64,000 nt of DNA from Erythrobacter sp. (GCA_027311945.1 DAICXZ010000030.1:124001-188000), one strand, 5' to 3'. Positions 46,181 through 54,659 are shown, counted from the first letter of the stretch. Notes: generated by a model not told the origin, from the letters alone. Translations and numbers: made by a program.

Positions 46181-47037
46181 TCGCGGAGGATTTCCTTGAT
46201 CCAGCTGCGCGCGACTTCGGTCGGGCCGAAGCCTGCGCGCCCGAACCAACGGCTCAGCCGCATATGCGCGAGCGGGCTGGTGCCGGGAAAGGCGTGGCGC
46301 GTAACCTGGCCACCTGCGTTTTTCAGCGCTTGTTCCAGCAGCTGCGCCTGCGCGCCGGAAAAGCCGCTCGTGGTGTGCAGGATCAGGAAGGGCGGGGCAT
46401 CCGCGCCATTCGCCTCCAGCTGCGCGACGGGTGACAGCGCGGCAAGGTCCGCCCGAGTAAAGGCCGGATCGATCAGCCGCTTCCTGAGCAGGTCAGAACC
46501 GGTGCTCGGTTTGCTCGGATCATAGGCCGCGCCGTCGATGGCGATCACGCCCGCCAGATCGCCCGTCGCAAGGCCATGGGCGCCCAGCAGGTTCGGATCG
46601 CTCGCCACCAGCGCGGCCAGGTGCGCGCCCGAGGAATGGCCGATCAAAACGACCTTGCGACGGTCGAGCGAGAGCTCATCGGACTGCTTGAACAGCAGTG
46701 CCAGCCCCGCCGCCACGTCCTCGGCCATCGTCCGCAGCGCCACCTCGGGCACCATGCGGAAATTGAGCGCGGCGAAGTGCCAGCCATGGTCATGCGCGAA
46801 GGGGACCTTGGCGTCTTTCAACCGCCGGGTCTTGTCGCCGAACTGCCAGGCTCCGCCGTGCACGAATACCAGCAGCGGGCGCGGGCTGTCCGCCGCATTG
46901 TAGACATCGAGCGCCTGCAACGGGTGTTCGCCATAGGCCAGCGTCACGCTCGGCCGGCGAAAGCGCGGGCCGGAACGGTCTTCCGCCCTGCGGCCGTAGC
47001 CCAGCAGGACATTGGCGATGGTGCGCAGGCTCGGCAT
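46177..47037 (-). CDS. Alpha/beta hydrolase (HGG esterase type), copy 1
   Basis: A 286-residue alpha/beta-hydrolase-3-like protein: LLVFVHGGAWQFGDKTRR (oxyanion hole HGG), catalytic serine in LIGHSSGAHLAALVASDP, VIAIDGAAYD and a late histidine in PLAHMRLSRWFG. It lacks a clear signal peptide, unlike its neighbour. TTG 47073 is an alternative start. It is adjacent to, and homologous along its length with, the next gene, so the pair looks like a tandem duplication. Substrate unknown. Confidence 0.8.
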   Translation of the reverse strand: MPSLRTIANVLLGYGRRAEDRSGPRFRRPSVTLAYGEHPLQALDVYNAADSPRPLLVFVHGGAWQFGDKTRRLKDAKVPFAHDHGWHFAALNFRMVPEVALRTMAEDVAAGLALLFKQSDELSLDRRKVVLIGHSSGAHLAALVASDPNLLGAHGLATGDLAGVIAIDGAAYDPSKPSTGSDLLRKRLIDPAFTRADLAALSPVAQLEANGADAPPFLILHTTSGFSGAQAQLLEQALKNAGGQVTRHAFPGTSPLAHMRLSRWFGRAGFGPTEVARSWIKEILRD

Positions 47038-47076
47038 CGCAGGCTCGCTGCCTGCACGCCTTGGTGCTGGCAAGAC

Positions 47077-47940
47077 CTAACTTGCGAAAATGCGCGCAAG
47101 GAAGGCTGCCACCACCGGCGTCGCCGGATAGCCTGCTTCCCCAAGCTTGCGATTGATCTGCATATGTCCGCGCAAGCCTCGCCCGCGGAACTCCTGCACG
47201 GTGGCGGGCGTACCGGCGCGGGTGAGGGCAGCGGCCAACTCGCGCGATTGCCGCCGCCCGTCGTCGCGCTGGACATGGAGGATGAGGAACTCCGGCGCAT
47301 TGGGTGTGCCTGCGTGAAGGGTGGGGGAGAGGCTGCGCTGGCGTGCCGGATCGGTGCCAAAGGCCTCTTCGTAGGTATCGCCCATGAGGCGGGCATTCTC
47401 ACCCATCTGGTCAGGCACGTTATAGGCCGCACCATCGAGCGTGACCACGCCCGCGACATCGTCCATCGAGAGGCCCGCAGCCCGGAAATAGGCCGGATCG
47501 GTGCCAACCAGCGCGACGAGGTGCGCGCCTGCGCTATGGCCCACCAGCGCGATCCGCTCGCCATCGAAGCCGAGCCGGGCGGCATTCTCCTTAAGCCAGG
47601 CGACCGCGCTTGCCACGTCGGCAGCCTCTTGTTCGACCGTGGCCGCAGGCACCAGCCGGTAGTTCACCGAGGCGACGGCATAGCCCGCCGCCTGCCAGGC
47701 CGAGAGCTTGTCCGAGCCGCGCATCATGGTCTTGTCGCCGCGCTTCCATCCGCCGCCGTGCACGAACACAACCAGCGGGGCCTTAGCATCGCTGCCGGGC
47801 CAGTAGTCGAGCCGCTGCAACGGGTCGGCGCCGAACGAAAGGTCGTATTGCGCCTCGCCACGGCGCTGGCCGAGCGCGGGGGATGCGGCAGAAAGAACCA
47901 GACTGAAGGCGGCAAGAAAGGCAAGGACAATGCGGTGCAT
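47077..47940 (-). CDS. Secreted alpha/beta hydrolase (HGG esterase type), copy 2
   Basis: A 287-residue homologue of the adjacent 46177-47037 product with the same motifs: VVFVHGGGWKRGDKTMM, ALVGHSAGAHLVALVGTDP, VVTLDGAAYNVPDQMG and GHMQINRKLG. It additionally has a signal peptide (MHRIVLAFLAAFSLVLSAASPALG), so it is periplasmic or secreted. One duplicate is thus cytosolic and the other exported. ATG 47940 begins the signal peptide. Confidence 0.82.
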   Translation of the reverse strand: MHRIVLAFLAAFSLVLSAASPALGQRRGEAQYDLSFGADPLQRLDYWPGSDAKAPLVVFVHGGGWKRGDKTMMRGSDKLSAWQAAGYAVASVNYRLVPAATVEQEAADVASAVAWLKENAARLGFDGERIALVGHSAGAHLVALVGTDPAYFRAAGLSMDDVAGVVTLDGAAYNVPDQMGENARLMGDTYEEAFGTDPARQRSLSPTLHAGTPNAPEFLILHVQRDDGRRQSRELAAALTRAGTPATVQEFRGRGLRGHMQINRKLGEAGYPATPVVAAFLARIFAS

Positions 47941-48327
47941 GGCAATGACTCCGGCTGGTCCACGCATGATGCATTCGCGATGGTTGCCGTTCGGTGAACC
48001 GTGCACTTTCCTACAGGGTGGCTATCGGTGCATGGCTGCCCTAAGCTCACATGGCCCGCCGTCCGGATGCGCGCGCGCCGAAACCGCGTTAAGTGTCAAG
48101 TTTATAAAACTGGATCAAACAATTGATAAATAACATGAATACCCTGATATTGCGCGCTGGTGGACTGTCAACTTTGTCAAGTTCGCTGACATCGGTTGAC
48201 TTGGCAAATGGCCCGGCTAAAGACGCCCCCGCATTCGGGGAGCCGTGCTCCCTTCTGGTCCAATCCGTTCGCCGAGTCCTGTCGAAGGGCGTCCCGGATT
48301 TCCCTGGCAGGGTGGAGGACTCTATCC
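47941..48327. other. 387-bp intergenic region before purA with repeated GTCAA motifs
   Basis: No gene is seen. Four related sites occur: TGTCAAGTTT (48094), TGTCAACTTT (48166), TGTCAAGTTC (48175) and the inverted GTTGACTTGG (48195). They could be regulator sites for purA. A partial copy of the GTCGAAGGGC repeat arm lies near 48280. GGAGG at 48314-48318 serves purA. Confidence 0.4.
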
Positions 48328-49617
48328 ATGCCTAACGTAACCGTGATTGGCGCCCAGTGGGGCGACGAAGGCAAAGGCAAGATTGTCGACTGGCTGGCCA
48401 CCCGCGCCGATGTGGTGGTGCGCTTCCAGGGCGGCCACAATGCTGGCCACACGCTGGTGGTGGGCGAGAAGGTCTACAAGCTCTCGCTGCTGCCTTCGGG
48501 CATCGTCACCGGCACGCTTAGCCTCGTCGGCAACGGCGTGGTGCTCGATCCGTGGGCGTTGAAGAGCGAGATCGAGCGGCTGGAAGGGCAGGGCGTTGCG
48601 ATCACGCCCGATAATTTCGGCATCGCTGATAACTGCCCGCTGATCCTGCCCGTCCACGGCGAGCTTGACGTGATGCGCGAGGCTGCGGCGGGCAAGGGCA
48701 AGATCGGCACCACCGGTCGCGGCATCGGCCCGGCCTATGAAGACAAGGTCGGCCGCCGCGCGATCCGCGTGTGCGACCTGTCGCACCTCGACGAACTCGA
48801 ACCGCAGCTCGACCGCCTGTGCGCGCATCACGACGCGCTGCGCGCCGGGTTTGGCGAACCGCCGATCGACCGGGCCGATCTGCTGGCCAAGCTGCGCGAG
48901 ATCGCGCCCTTCGTGCTGCAATATGCGCAGCCGGTGTGGAAGCGGCTGAACGAGGTGAAGAAGGCGGGCGCGAAGATCCTGTTCGAGGGCGCGCAGGGCG
49001 TGTTGCTCGATGTCGATCACGGCACCTATCCCTTCGTGACCAGCTCGAACACCGTTTCGGGCACGGTCGCCAGCGGCTCGGGCATGGGGCCGGGCGCGGC
49101 GGGCTTCGTGCTCGGGATCGTCAAGGCTTACACCACGCGCGTGGGCTCCGGCCCGTTCCCGACCGAGCTGGAAGACGAGACCGGGCAGCGGCTGGGCGAA
49201 CGCGGCCACGAGTTCGGCACCGTCACCGCGCGCAAGCGCCGCTGCGGCTGGTTCGATGCCGCGCTGGTGAAGCAGACCTGCGCCATCTCGGGCGTCACCG
49301 GCATTGCGCTGACGAAGATCGACGTGCTCGACGGGTTCGAGACGATCAAGATTTGCACCGGCTACATGCTCGATGGCGAGAAGATCGACTACTTGCCCGC
49401 CAATGCGCAGGAGCAGGCGCGGCTGGAGCCGGTCTACGAGGAGATCGACGGCTGGGAAGGCACCACCGTGGGCGCGCGCAGCTGGGCCGATCTTCCCGCA
49501 CAGGCGATCAAGTATATCCGCCGGATCGAGGAGCTGATCGAGTGCCCGGTGGCGAGCGTTTCGACCAGCCCCGAGCGCGAGGACACGATTCTGGTGCGCG
49601 ATCCGTTCGCCGACTGA
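48328..49617 (+). CDS. purA: Adenylosuccinate synthetase
   Basis: A 429-residue Pur[18 protein letters not shown] phosphate-binding loop with the catalytic aspartate, [14 protein letters not shown] with the catalytic histidine, [35 protein letters not shown] and GPFPTELED. It joins IMP and aspartate with GTP. ATG 48328 is supported by GGAGG 10 nt upstream; 44 upstream in-frame codons are not conserved sequence. Confidence 0.97.
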   Translation: MPNVTVIGAQWGDEGKGKIVDWLATRADVVVRFQGGHNAGHTLVVGEKVYKLSLLPSGIVTGTLSLVGNGVVLDPWALKSEIERLEGQGVAITPDNFGIADNCPLILPVHGELDVMREAAAGKGKIGTTGRGIGPAYEDKVGRRAIRVCDLSHLDELEPQLDRLCAHHDALRAGFGEPPIDRADLLAKLREIAPFVLQYAQPVWKRLNEVKKAGAKILFEGAQGVLLDVDHGTYPFVTSSNTVSGTVASGSGMGPGAAGFVLGIVKAYTTRVGSGPFPTELEDETGQRLGERGHEFGTVTARKRRCGWFDAALVKQTCAISGVTGIALTKIDVLDGFETIKICTGYMLDGEKIDYLPANAQEQARLEPVYEEIDGWEGTTVGARSWADLPAQAIKYIRRIEELIECPVASVSTSPEREDTILVRDPFAD

Positions 49618-49668
49618 GCCTTGGCCTCGGGGTATATGCTTAACGTATTCTTGACAAGATCCCGTTTT

Positions 49669-49683
49669 GTTCTCATTGTGTTC
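49669..49683 (+). promoter_or_regulatory. LexA (SOS) box
   Basis: GTTCTCATTGTGTTC is an exact GTTC-N7-GTTC, the alphaproteobacterial LexA site. It lies 27 bp before the start codon and over the expected -10 of a promoter with a perfect TTGACA -35 at 49651-49656, the right place for repression. Confidence 0.7.
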
Positions 49684-49706
49684 GCACTCACTTCGGGGAG
49701 TGCGAA
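49681..49706 (+). promoter_or_regulatory. Leader hairpin before the winged-helix gene
   Basis: TTCGCACTC pairs perfectly with GAGTGCGAA around an 8-nt loop. The likely ribosome-binding GGGGAG straddles the loop and 3' arm, so the stem could hide it. It starts inside the LexA box. Confidence 0.5.
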
Positions 49707-49709
49707 AAC

Positions 49710-50690
49710 ATGGGTCAAGCTGCCTTAATCGATTTTACCTATGAAATGGCCGCTGACAGCGCCGGTATGAAGCTGGCGCTGTCGGTTTTCTCGGACCGGG
49801 CGCAGTTTCGCGACGAACTGCGCGAGGATGCGGAGATTGCGGGATTTGGCGTGCGCGATTGCGGCGTCCTGGCGGAGCTGCTCGAACTTGACGAGCGGCC
49901 CCTGGGCGAACTGGTGTTTCTCGATTGCCCCGATCTGGACGGGGCGGGCTATGCGGCGCTCAGTCGGCTCGATGAACGGGCGGCGCAGACGGGGGCGCGG
50001 CTGATCGTGGCGACCACGGTCGATGCGCTCGATGCGGTTTACGGTTGCTGCTCGGCGAGCGATCCGCAGATCCTCGTCAACCCGCGCCGCGCCGATCGGG
50101 TGATTGCGCTGGGCCGGATGCTGGCGGAACTGTCGGGGCTGCGCGTTCGCGAGCTGTCGGAAGAGGATCGGCACAATCTGGTGCGGATCACAGAGCAGGT
50201 CACGCATATTGCCGAGCGGCTCGATCAGCTGACGCCTGACCATGTTGCAAAGCGATCCAGCGACAGCATATTCCGGTTCGAACCGGCGGAACCCTCGCGC
50301 GCCCGCAATGGCGAGGGGCTGGTGCGTACCACGCGTGCGCCGCTGCCAGATCCGCGGCTGGTGCGGCGGATCATCCAGCAGCGGCAGCTGCGTGCACGGT
50401 TCTTCGATGGCGACCTGTTCGCCGATCCCGCGTGGGACATGCTGCTTGATCTCACCGCCGCGAGGGCGGAACATGTGCGGGTGTCGGTCACTTCGCTGTG
50501 CATCGCCTCGGGTGTGCCGCCTACCACGGCGCTCAGGTGGATTTCGCAGATGACCGAGGCCGGATTGCTGGAGCGGATCGAGGACGATGCTGACCGCCGC
50601 CGCGCCTTCATCCAGCTGACCGAGAAATCGTCCGACGCGATGGCGCGCTATTTCCAGGAACTGGGCCAGGCTGCGGCGCAAATGGTGTGA
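49710..50690 (+). CDS. Winged-helix (MarR-like) regulator with receiver-like N-terminus
   Basis: A 326-residue protein I cannot place in a named family. The N-terminal ~140 residues have an alpha/beta pattern like a receiver or P-loop-less sensor (LVFLDCPDLDGAGYAAL, RLIVATTVDALDAVYG). The C-terminal ~110 form a winged helix of MarR type (VSVTSLCIASGVPPTTALRWISQMTEAGLLERIEDDADRRRAFIQLTEKS, split across recognition helix and wing). The LexA box and leader hairpin suggest induction by DNA damage. It is the last chromosomal gene before the integrated element. Confidence 0.75.
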   Translation: MGQAALIDFTYEMAADSAGMKLALSVFSDRAQFRDELREDAEIAGFGVRDCGVLAELLELDERPLGELVFLDCPDLDGAGYAALSRLDERAAQTGARLIVATTVDALDAVYGCCSASDPQILVNPRRADRVIALGRMLAELSGLRVRELSEEDRHNLVRITEQVTHIAERLDQLTPDHVAKRSSDSIFRFEPAEPSRARNGEGLVRTTRAPLPDPRLVRRIIQQRQLRARFFDGDLFADPAWDMLLDLTAARAEHVRVSVTSLCIASGVPPTTALRWISQMTEAGLLERIEDDADRRRAFIQLTEKSSDAMARYFQELGQAAAQMV

Positions 50691-50725
50691 TCGGGGAGGG
50701 GCTTTTGTGCCGTTCACGTCAAAAC

Positions 50726-50742
50726 TGGTCGGTGACGGGCTC
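50726..50742 (+). repeat. Left attachment repeat (attL/attR)
   Basis: TGGTCGGTGACGGGCTC differs at one base from TGGGCGGTGACGGGCTC inside the tRNA-Val gene (56594-56610); the last 13 bases are identical. It lies 36 bp past the stop of the last chromosomal gene, where an integration junction is expected. Confidence 0.75.
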
Positions 50743-50793
50743 ACATAAGTGCCCACAATTGGCTGTTTTTAGGCGATCCATGGCGATATGAAT

Positions 50794-50821
50794 TTCGAGA
50801 GGCCCCCAATCAGGCCCCCAA
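50794..50821 (+). repeat. Putative integrase arm-type sites, left end
   Basis: TTCGAGA is followed by two direct GGCCCCCAA units separated by 3 bp. The same arrangement occurs at 56451-56478 next to the integrase gene. Paired 9-bp direct repeats near both ends of an integrating element are the usual form of arm-type integrase sites. Confidence 0.5.
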
Positions 50822-50979
50822 ATTCTCCGCCTGCGCTGAGGTAAGCGGTGGCGCGTCGATAGATTCTCCGGGCTTACGTGTGCTGCCGCGCTTGGCCACA
50901 GATACCCACGGCTACGCAAATTCGTGGATTTGCCGATCATTCAATCGCATAAATGAAGAACTGATTGGGGGACGAAACG

Positions 50980-51519
50980 ATGGCGATGATTCGATGCGGG
51001 GAGTGCGGGCGCGAGGTTTCCGACAAGGCAGCTACGTGCCCTAGTTGTGGCGCGCCGGTTGACGCAGCAACTGCCGTGCGCGCACCGGAAGCTCTCTCAT
51101 TTGAGGACGGCCACTTCGTTGGCACCTCAGCCATGATTGCCGAACTGGCAAAGCGCGCGATCACCAGTGCGAATTACCGTGTCGACAACGTGGATGCGTC
51201 GGCGGGAACGGCGACATTCACGACTGGCGTCACCATGGGCTCTTGGTCTGGTGTCTCCGGCACGATCAGCTGGAACGAAGTTGCCCCCTATCGCTACAAG
51301 GTGACGGGCCATGGCAAGCAGAACGTGCAGGGCGGCCAGGTTGTAGCAATGAACCTGTTCGACGAAGCCAATGCCAAGGCGAACAATGTGATCCGAGAGA
51401 TGGTGAGATTTGCAGGCGGGCCAGCCGATGCAGTTCCTCAGGGCTCTTGTGCGGTCGTCATCTTGGCCATCGGTGTTTCAACGCTGATGATTGTCGGAGC
51501 AGCTGCCACCCTCATCTAG
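50980..51519 (+). CDS. Zinc-ribbon membrane protein
   Basis: A 179-residue protein opening with a two-Cys-pair zinc ribbon (CGECGREVSDKAATCPSCG, residues ~5-23), then a ~110-residue soluble domain with beta-strand pattern (NYRVDNVDASAGTATFTTGVTMGSWSGVSG split over strands), and a C-terminal transmembrane helix (CAVVILAIGVSTLMIVGAAATL). Function unknown. It lies inside the element, transcribed opposite to the integrase, and its stop shares CTAG with the convergent remnant. Confidence 0.75.
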   Translation: MAMIRCGECGREVSDKAATCPSCGAPVDAATAVRAPEALSFEDGHFVGTSAMIAELAKRAITSANYRVDNVDASAGTATFTTGVTMGSWSGVSGTISWNEVAPYRYKVTGHGKQNVQGGQVVAMNLFDEANAKANNVIREMVRFAGGPADAVPQGSCAVVILAIGVSTLMIVGAAATLI

Positions 51520-51818
51520 GTTGCAGGCTCGGCGCGGCACGTGACGCCGGGGTCGGATACTTCGGCATCGCGCAGTTGGCGGGCTTCGTGGATTTGCTTG
51601 CGGGTGAGACCTGCGTCGGCGGTGGTTGGAATAAAGTCGTTCTCGTTGGGAACGTCTTTCGGGCGACCAGTTCGCTGCCCAATCTCGCCCCGTTCCTGAG
51701 CCGCGTCATATTCAACCGCAAGCCGCCGCTTCGCCATGCTCTCGATCTCGAGCGCATCGGCTTGGGCGCGGTAGACGGCGGAATATCGCTCTCCCTCTCG
51801 GCGTTCCGATTGCCAGGG
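51516..51818 (-). pseudogene. Remnant of a plasmid/phage ParB-like or accessory gene
   Basis: An open frame, closed upstream by TAA near 51819, encodes ~100 residues including ADALEIESMAKRRLAVEYDAAQERGE and DAGLTRKQIHEARQLRDAE. This region is familiar from longer proteins in alphaproteobacterial prophages and plasmids, where it sits in the middle of the protein. Both ends of the usual protein are missing, so it looks like a decayed fragment. The gap 51819-51976 holds no other gene. Confidence 0.5.
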
Positions 51819-51976
51819 TTAGCGTCAGAGCTTGCCCCCTGAGCCGAAGGAAATCGCGGGTCCTCCCTGCGGATTCGGCGGGAGGTAAGCGCTTCTGGAC
51901 CGCATTTTTTCCAACTGATCCCGCCCCTGAGCATGGGTTCAGTTAGAAGTTACCCTCTCGGAAGGCGGGCACGAAA

Positions 51977-52008
51977 AAGGGGTGAGGCCAAGGAAAGCCT
52001 CACCCCTT
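51977..52008 (-). terminator. Intrinsic terminator of the element's operon
   Basis: AAGGGGTGAGGC and its exact complement form a 12-bp stem with an 8-nt loop; on the minus strand the stem is followed by TTTTTCG. It lies 43 bp past the stop at 52051. Confidence 0.9.
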
Positions 52009-52050
52009 CCAGCGCGGGGGACCGAATAAACCCCGCTCTGTCTGTGCTCG

Positions 52051-52707
52051 CTAGTAGAGCGGAATTTCCCCGAGTTTGGCCGGCTGGAAGGCCTCGCCCT
52101 TGCCATCCAGCGCGTCGATGACCTCTCGAAGCTCTTCGGGCACTTCGGCAGCGCGAACGTAACCGAGTAACCCATCACGGCCATGCAGGCCGCTAATCGC
52201 TTCGTGCAGGAGGCTTCGCTCGCTCTGGAAACCGCCCGTTGCCATAGTGAGGCCGCTGAGGGCAGCATAGGCGCTCATGACACTCTGGGCTGTTTTCAGC
52301 TGCTCGGCCATGAGGTGCTCGACCAGAGGCTTTGCAACCACCGCTGCTTTGCCCCTCGCCTCAAGTTGGATCGTATCCCGTTCGGCCCGCAAGTCCTCGG
52401 CGCGGTGCCGCAGCCTGCGCAGGCCTTCGATGAGCGAAGCCTTTTCCTCCTTGAGCTGCTCGCCGGTTCTGGAGGCGCTCGCCGCCAGTGCTGCATCGCC
52501 GTGTGCGAGCAGGGCATCGGCCACCGCGTCACCATCCGGCCCGCGAGCCTCGGCAATGGTTCGGTGGATTTCCTGCATCCGCGATTCGCCGGCCTCTATC
52601 GCCCGCGTCGTATCATCGAGCCGGGTCTTGATCTCGGCCAGGCGCGCGTTCTCGTCGCTGAAGTCGAGCGAAGAGAAGGCGGCGGCCGTTTGAGCGTAGA
52701 TGTCCAT
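52051..52707 (-). CDS. Coiled-coil protein of the integrated element
   Basis: A 218-residue protein of unknown function. Residues ~18-125 are strongly charged and heptad-like (ARLAEIKTRLDDTTRAIEAGE, then EEKASLIEGLRRLRHRAEDLRAERD) and should form a coiled coil; the C-terminal third is globular, ending GKGEAFQPAKLGEIPLY. ATG 52707 lies 1-4 bp from the stop of the preceding frame-shifted gene, so it is the last gene of the four-gene minus-strand operon. The shape recalls small phage structural or scaffolding-related proteins, but no assignment is made. Confidence 0.7.
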   Translation of the reverse strand: MDIYAQTAAAFSSLDFSDENARLAEIKTRLDDTTRAIEAGESRMQEIHRTIAEARGPDGDAVADALLAHGDAALAASASRTGEQLKEEKASLIEGLRRLRHRAEDLRAERDTIQLEARGKAAVVAKPLVEHLMAEQLKTAQSVMSAYAALSGLTMATGGFQSERSLLHEAISGLHGRDGLLGYVRAAEVPEELREVIDALDGKGEAFQPAKLGEIPLY

Positions 52708-52708
52708 C

Positions 52709-53013
52709 TCAGTTTCCTTTCATATTGGCGAGCGCGCGATCCCACACGGCTCCTGCGTCCGTCTGACGGCTGGCTTTGGCCTCGCGCTCGCGCTCGCCAT
52801 CGGTGCCCATCTTCGCGAGCATCGAGACAATCTCGCCCGCGCCGAGCCCCTCAGTGGCGAGCAGCTTGGCGGCCATGCGCTCGCGGCCCTGCGATGCGCT
52901 GTGAGCGAAGACGGTGGCAATGCGTTGCCGCTCACCTGTTCGGACTCGCGGCGGAACGCGTCGATGAAGGGGCCTGTCGGGCCGTGACTGAGGGTGGTGC
53001 GCATGTCAGCCAT
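52709..53013 (-). pseudogene. Frame-shifted gene of the integrated element
   Basis: Translation starts at ATG 53013, overlapping the stop of the upstream gene by 8 bases, with MADMRTTLSHGPTGPFIDAF. After about 26 codons, near 52925-52935, the coding signal moves to another frame that reads ERQRIATVFAHSASQGRERM and continues without stops to TGA 52709. The span is 305 bp, not a multiple of three. The second part resembles C-terminal tails of phage S49/ClpP-like peptidases (RIAxxFAxxxxxGRExxAxxLL). It is either a real inactivating indel or a sequencing error. Confidence 0.65.
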
Positions 53014-53485
53014 CCATCTCTTCGAGGAGACGTTGGGCGCGGTAGCCGTCCTGTTCGCCACCGAAGGCTTCGCAGACCTCCGTGAGCCAACATTCCATCT
53101 CGTAGCGCTCGCCCGGTTCCATCGCGGCCGGATCACGATCGACCTTTGCGAATGCCTTCTCGAAATGGACCAGCTGTGACGAGGTTGGCAGCGCTTCCCA
53201 GCTTGGCGGCAGTAGTGCTCGGAATGCCGAATGGCGCACGCCGCTAAGCCGCGCTTCTTCGTCGAGAAAGCCCTTCATGGCCGTCTCGACGACGATCTCA
53301 CCGCGCTCGACCTGCTCGGCCATCGCGCGACAGGGGCCGACCACGCGCATGAGCATGTCGTAGTTCGGGTCTTTTACGTATTCCGGGTTGCGAAAGTTGC
53401 GGCGCGTTGACCTAAGACCTTGGCGGGCCGCTTCTATCACCGCCTCTCGAAGCCGGAGCACTTCAGGGGATGCTTTGCAGGCCAT
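53006..53485 (-). CDS. Hypothetical protein of the integrated element
   Basis: A 159-residue mostly helical protein with no family I recognise (EVLRLREAVIEAARQGLRSTRRN near the start, VVETAMKGFLDEEARLSGVRHSAFRALLPPSW in the middle). ATG 53485 overlaps the stop of the AlpA-like gene (TGATG; GTG 53488 is an alternative), and its own stop overlaps the next start, so the operon is translationally coupled. Likely a small accessory protein of the element. Confidence 0.7.
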   Translation of the reverse strand: MACKASPEVLRLREAVIEAARQGLRSTRRNFRNPEYVKDPNYDMLMRVVGPCRAMAEQVERGEIVVETAMKGFLDEEARLSGVRHSAFRALLPPSWEALPTSSQLVHFEKAFAKVDRDPAAMEPGERYEMECWLTEVCEAFGGEQDGYRAQRLLEEMDG

Positions 53486-53676
53486 CACGCTGCCTCGCCC
53501 GTGATCAGCGCGTGCAGAGCGTCGGCTGGGATCAGTGTGCGACCGCCGATCTTATGGGCAGTGAGACGGCCAGCGGCGATGTGGTTGTAGATTGTGCCTC
53601 TCGACAGGCTGGTGGCCTGCACGGCCTCGCGGATGCTGTAGGCAATCTTCGGCGGGTCGAAATTTCGGGACGGCAT
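53485..53676 (-). CDS. AlpA/excisionase-like helix-turn-helix protein
   Basis: A 63-residue MerR-like excisionase (HTH_17) protein: IAYSIREAVQATSLSRGTIYNHIAAGRLTAHKIGGRTLI, given here as recognition helix plus wing, and PADALHALI. Such proteins act as excisionase or as AlpA-type activators of integrase in P4-like elements. ATG 53676 has GAGG 8 nt upstream; the longer upstream frame lacks a better start. First gene of the minus-strand operon. Confidence 0.85.
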   Translation of the reverse strand: MPSRNFDPPKIAYSIREAVQATSLSRGTIYNHIAAGRLTAHKIGGRTLIPADALHALITGEAA

Positions 53677-53772
53677 TGGCGCACCTCGTTTGCTGTTGAA
53701 CGGGTGCGGATACTTCGGCGTTACTAGCAAACGTGTCTTGGGGGAAAAGATTGGAGTTGCAGAGGCGACGTC

Positions 53773-54558
53773 TTAGGGAGGTGGTTCGTCCTCGGCCCAA
53801 AGCCATGAGAAGTGACGCACGAATGCATCAACATCCTTACGATCGGGAATCTGTTCGTAGTGTCGCTGGCGCATCTCATAGTTAATGAACTGAACGATTG
53901 GGCCAGCTCCGCCATTTAGGATTTCAGGGTTTTGCGCAGCTTCTATTGTGAGGGCAGCTTTCACCTCATCCCATTTCCATGCAGGTGGCCGCCCGCGTCT
54001 GCCTCGATTTTGTAGGGCTAACGCAACATCGCCCCATGCTTGCCATTGTGGATCTTCGGCGAGCGCCATCAAACTGTTCTTTGGGAAATGCACTCCCCAT
54101 GCGAACTGCGTCAGATTGACCCTTTCATTTTGCAAGTCGCCATAGGCCTTGTCGCGCATCCGATATGGTAGCTCGCTCGCGGTCACTTCGGTGATATGGC
54201 CAAGATTGTTGGCTTCGAAACTGCTCCTTGCATCATTGTTGATCGCCATGCCGATGCGCCAGAAGTCAGAAGGAATTGCGACGAAGACGTCCGGCGGCGC
54301 GCGAAACGGTGAAGTGTCCGGTCGATCAATGCGGACGTAGGATTCTTCGAAGCGCGCAGCATAACCACAAATGCCACTTTCGTTGTCGTGGACAGCGATG
54401 CCGATAAGGAACTTTCTGACCGTGAGTGGCTTGGCTGAAGGATGCATGTGCATCACCACATCGACTGCTTGCGAAAGCGAAATGTCGTGTTCAGGATCAA
54501 AGCCTTTCGGCTTTCCATCTTCGGTATATTCCACACCCGCCTCCCAAGCGGTTCCCAA
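53773..54558 (-). CDS. Hypothetical cargo protein of the integrated element
   Basis: A ~261-residue protein of unknown function, visibly lower in GC than the flanking chromosome. It has an N-terminal mixed region (DISLSQAVDVVMHMHPSAK), a middle with aromatic patches (PSDFWRIGMAINNDARSSFEANNLG) and a C-terminal basic stretch (QNRGRRGRPPAWKWDEVKAAL) that could contact DNA. No good ATG start exists: TTG 54558 is used and an upstream open stretch reaches about 54620, so the 5' end may be truncated. It sits alone between the operon and the acidic-protein gene, a usual place for cargo. Confidence 0.6.
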   Translation of the reverse strand: MGTAWEAGVEYTEDGKPKGFDPEHDISLSQAVDVVMHMHPSAKPLTVRKFLIGIAVHDNESGICGYAARFEESYVRIDRPDTSPFRAPPDVFVAIPSDFWRIGMAINNDARSSFEANNLGHITEVTASELPYRMRDKAYGDLQNERVNLTQFAWGVHFPKNSLMALAEDPQWQAWGDVALALQNRGRRGRPPAWKWDEVKAALTIEAAQNPEILNGGAGPIVQFINYEMRQRHYEQIPDRKDVDAFVRHFSWLWAEDEPPP

Positions 54559-54659
54559 AATGGATGCGGGGAAGCACGTGGGAATCGTGCTTGTCGGCTG
54601 GCCGGCCTATCCCCGCAAATCGGTATGCTCAAATTCGGCCGGGAAGGCCAGTCGAGCAG

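Noticed and set aside
48260-48300. Fourth copy of the GTCGAAGG palindromic repeat
   Set aside because: Only one partial arm (CCTGTCGAAGGGCG) is present, without an inverted partner.
50690-50979. Protein-coding frame across the left end of the element (about 50719-50940, minus)
   Set aside because: It reads through the attachment and arm-site repeats; a similar spurious peptide arises at the right end from the same repeats.
54561-54659. Additional small gene between the orphan gene and the acidic-protein gene
   Set aside because: The stretch is short and includes the open 5' extension of the orphan frame; no ribosome site or start was convincing.
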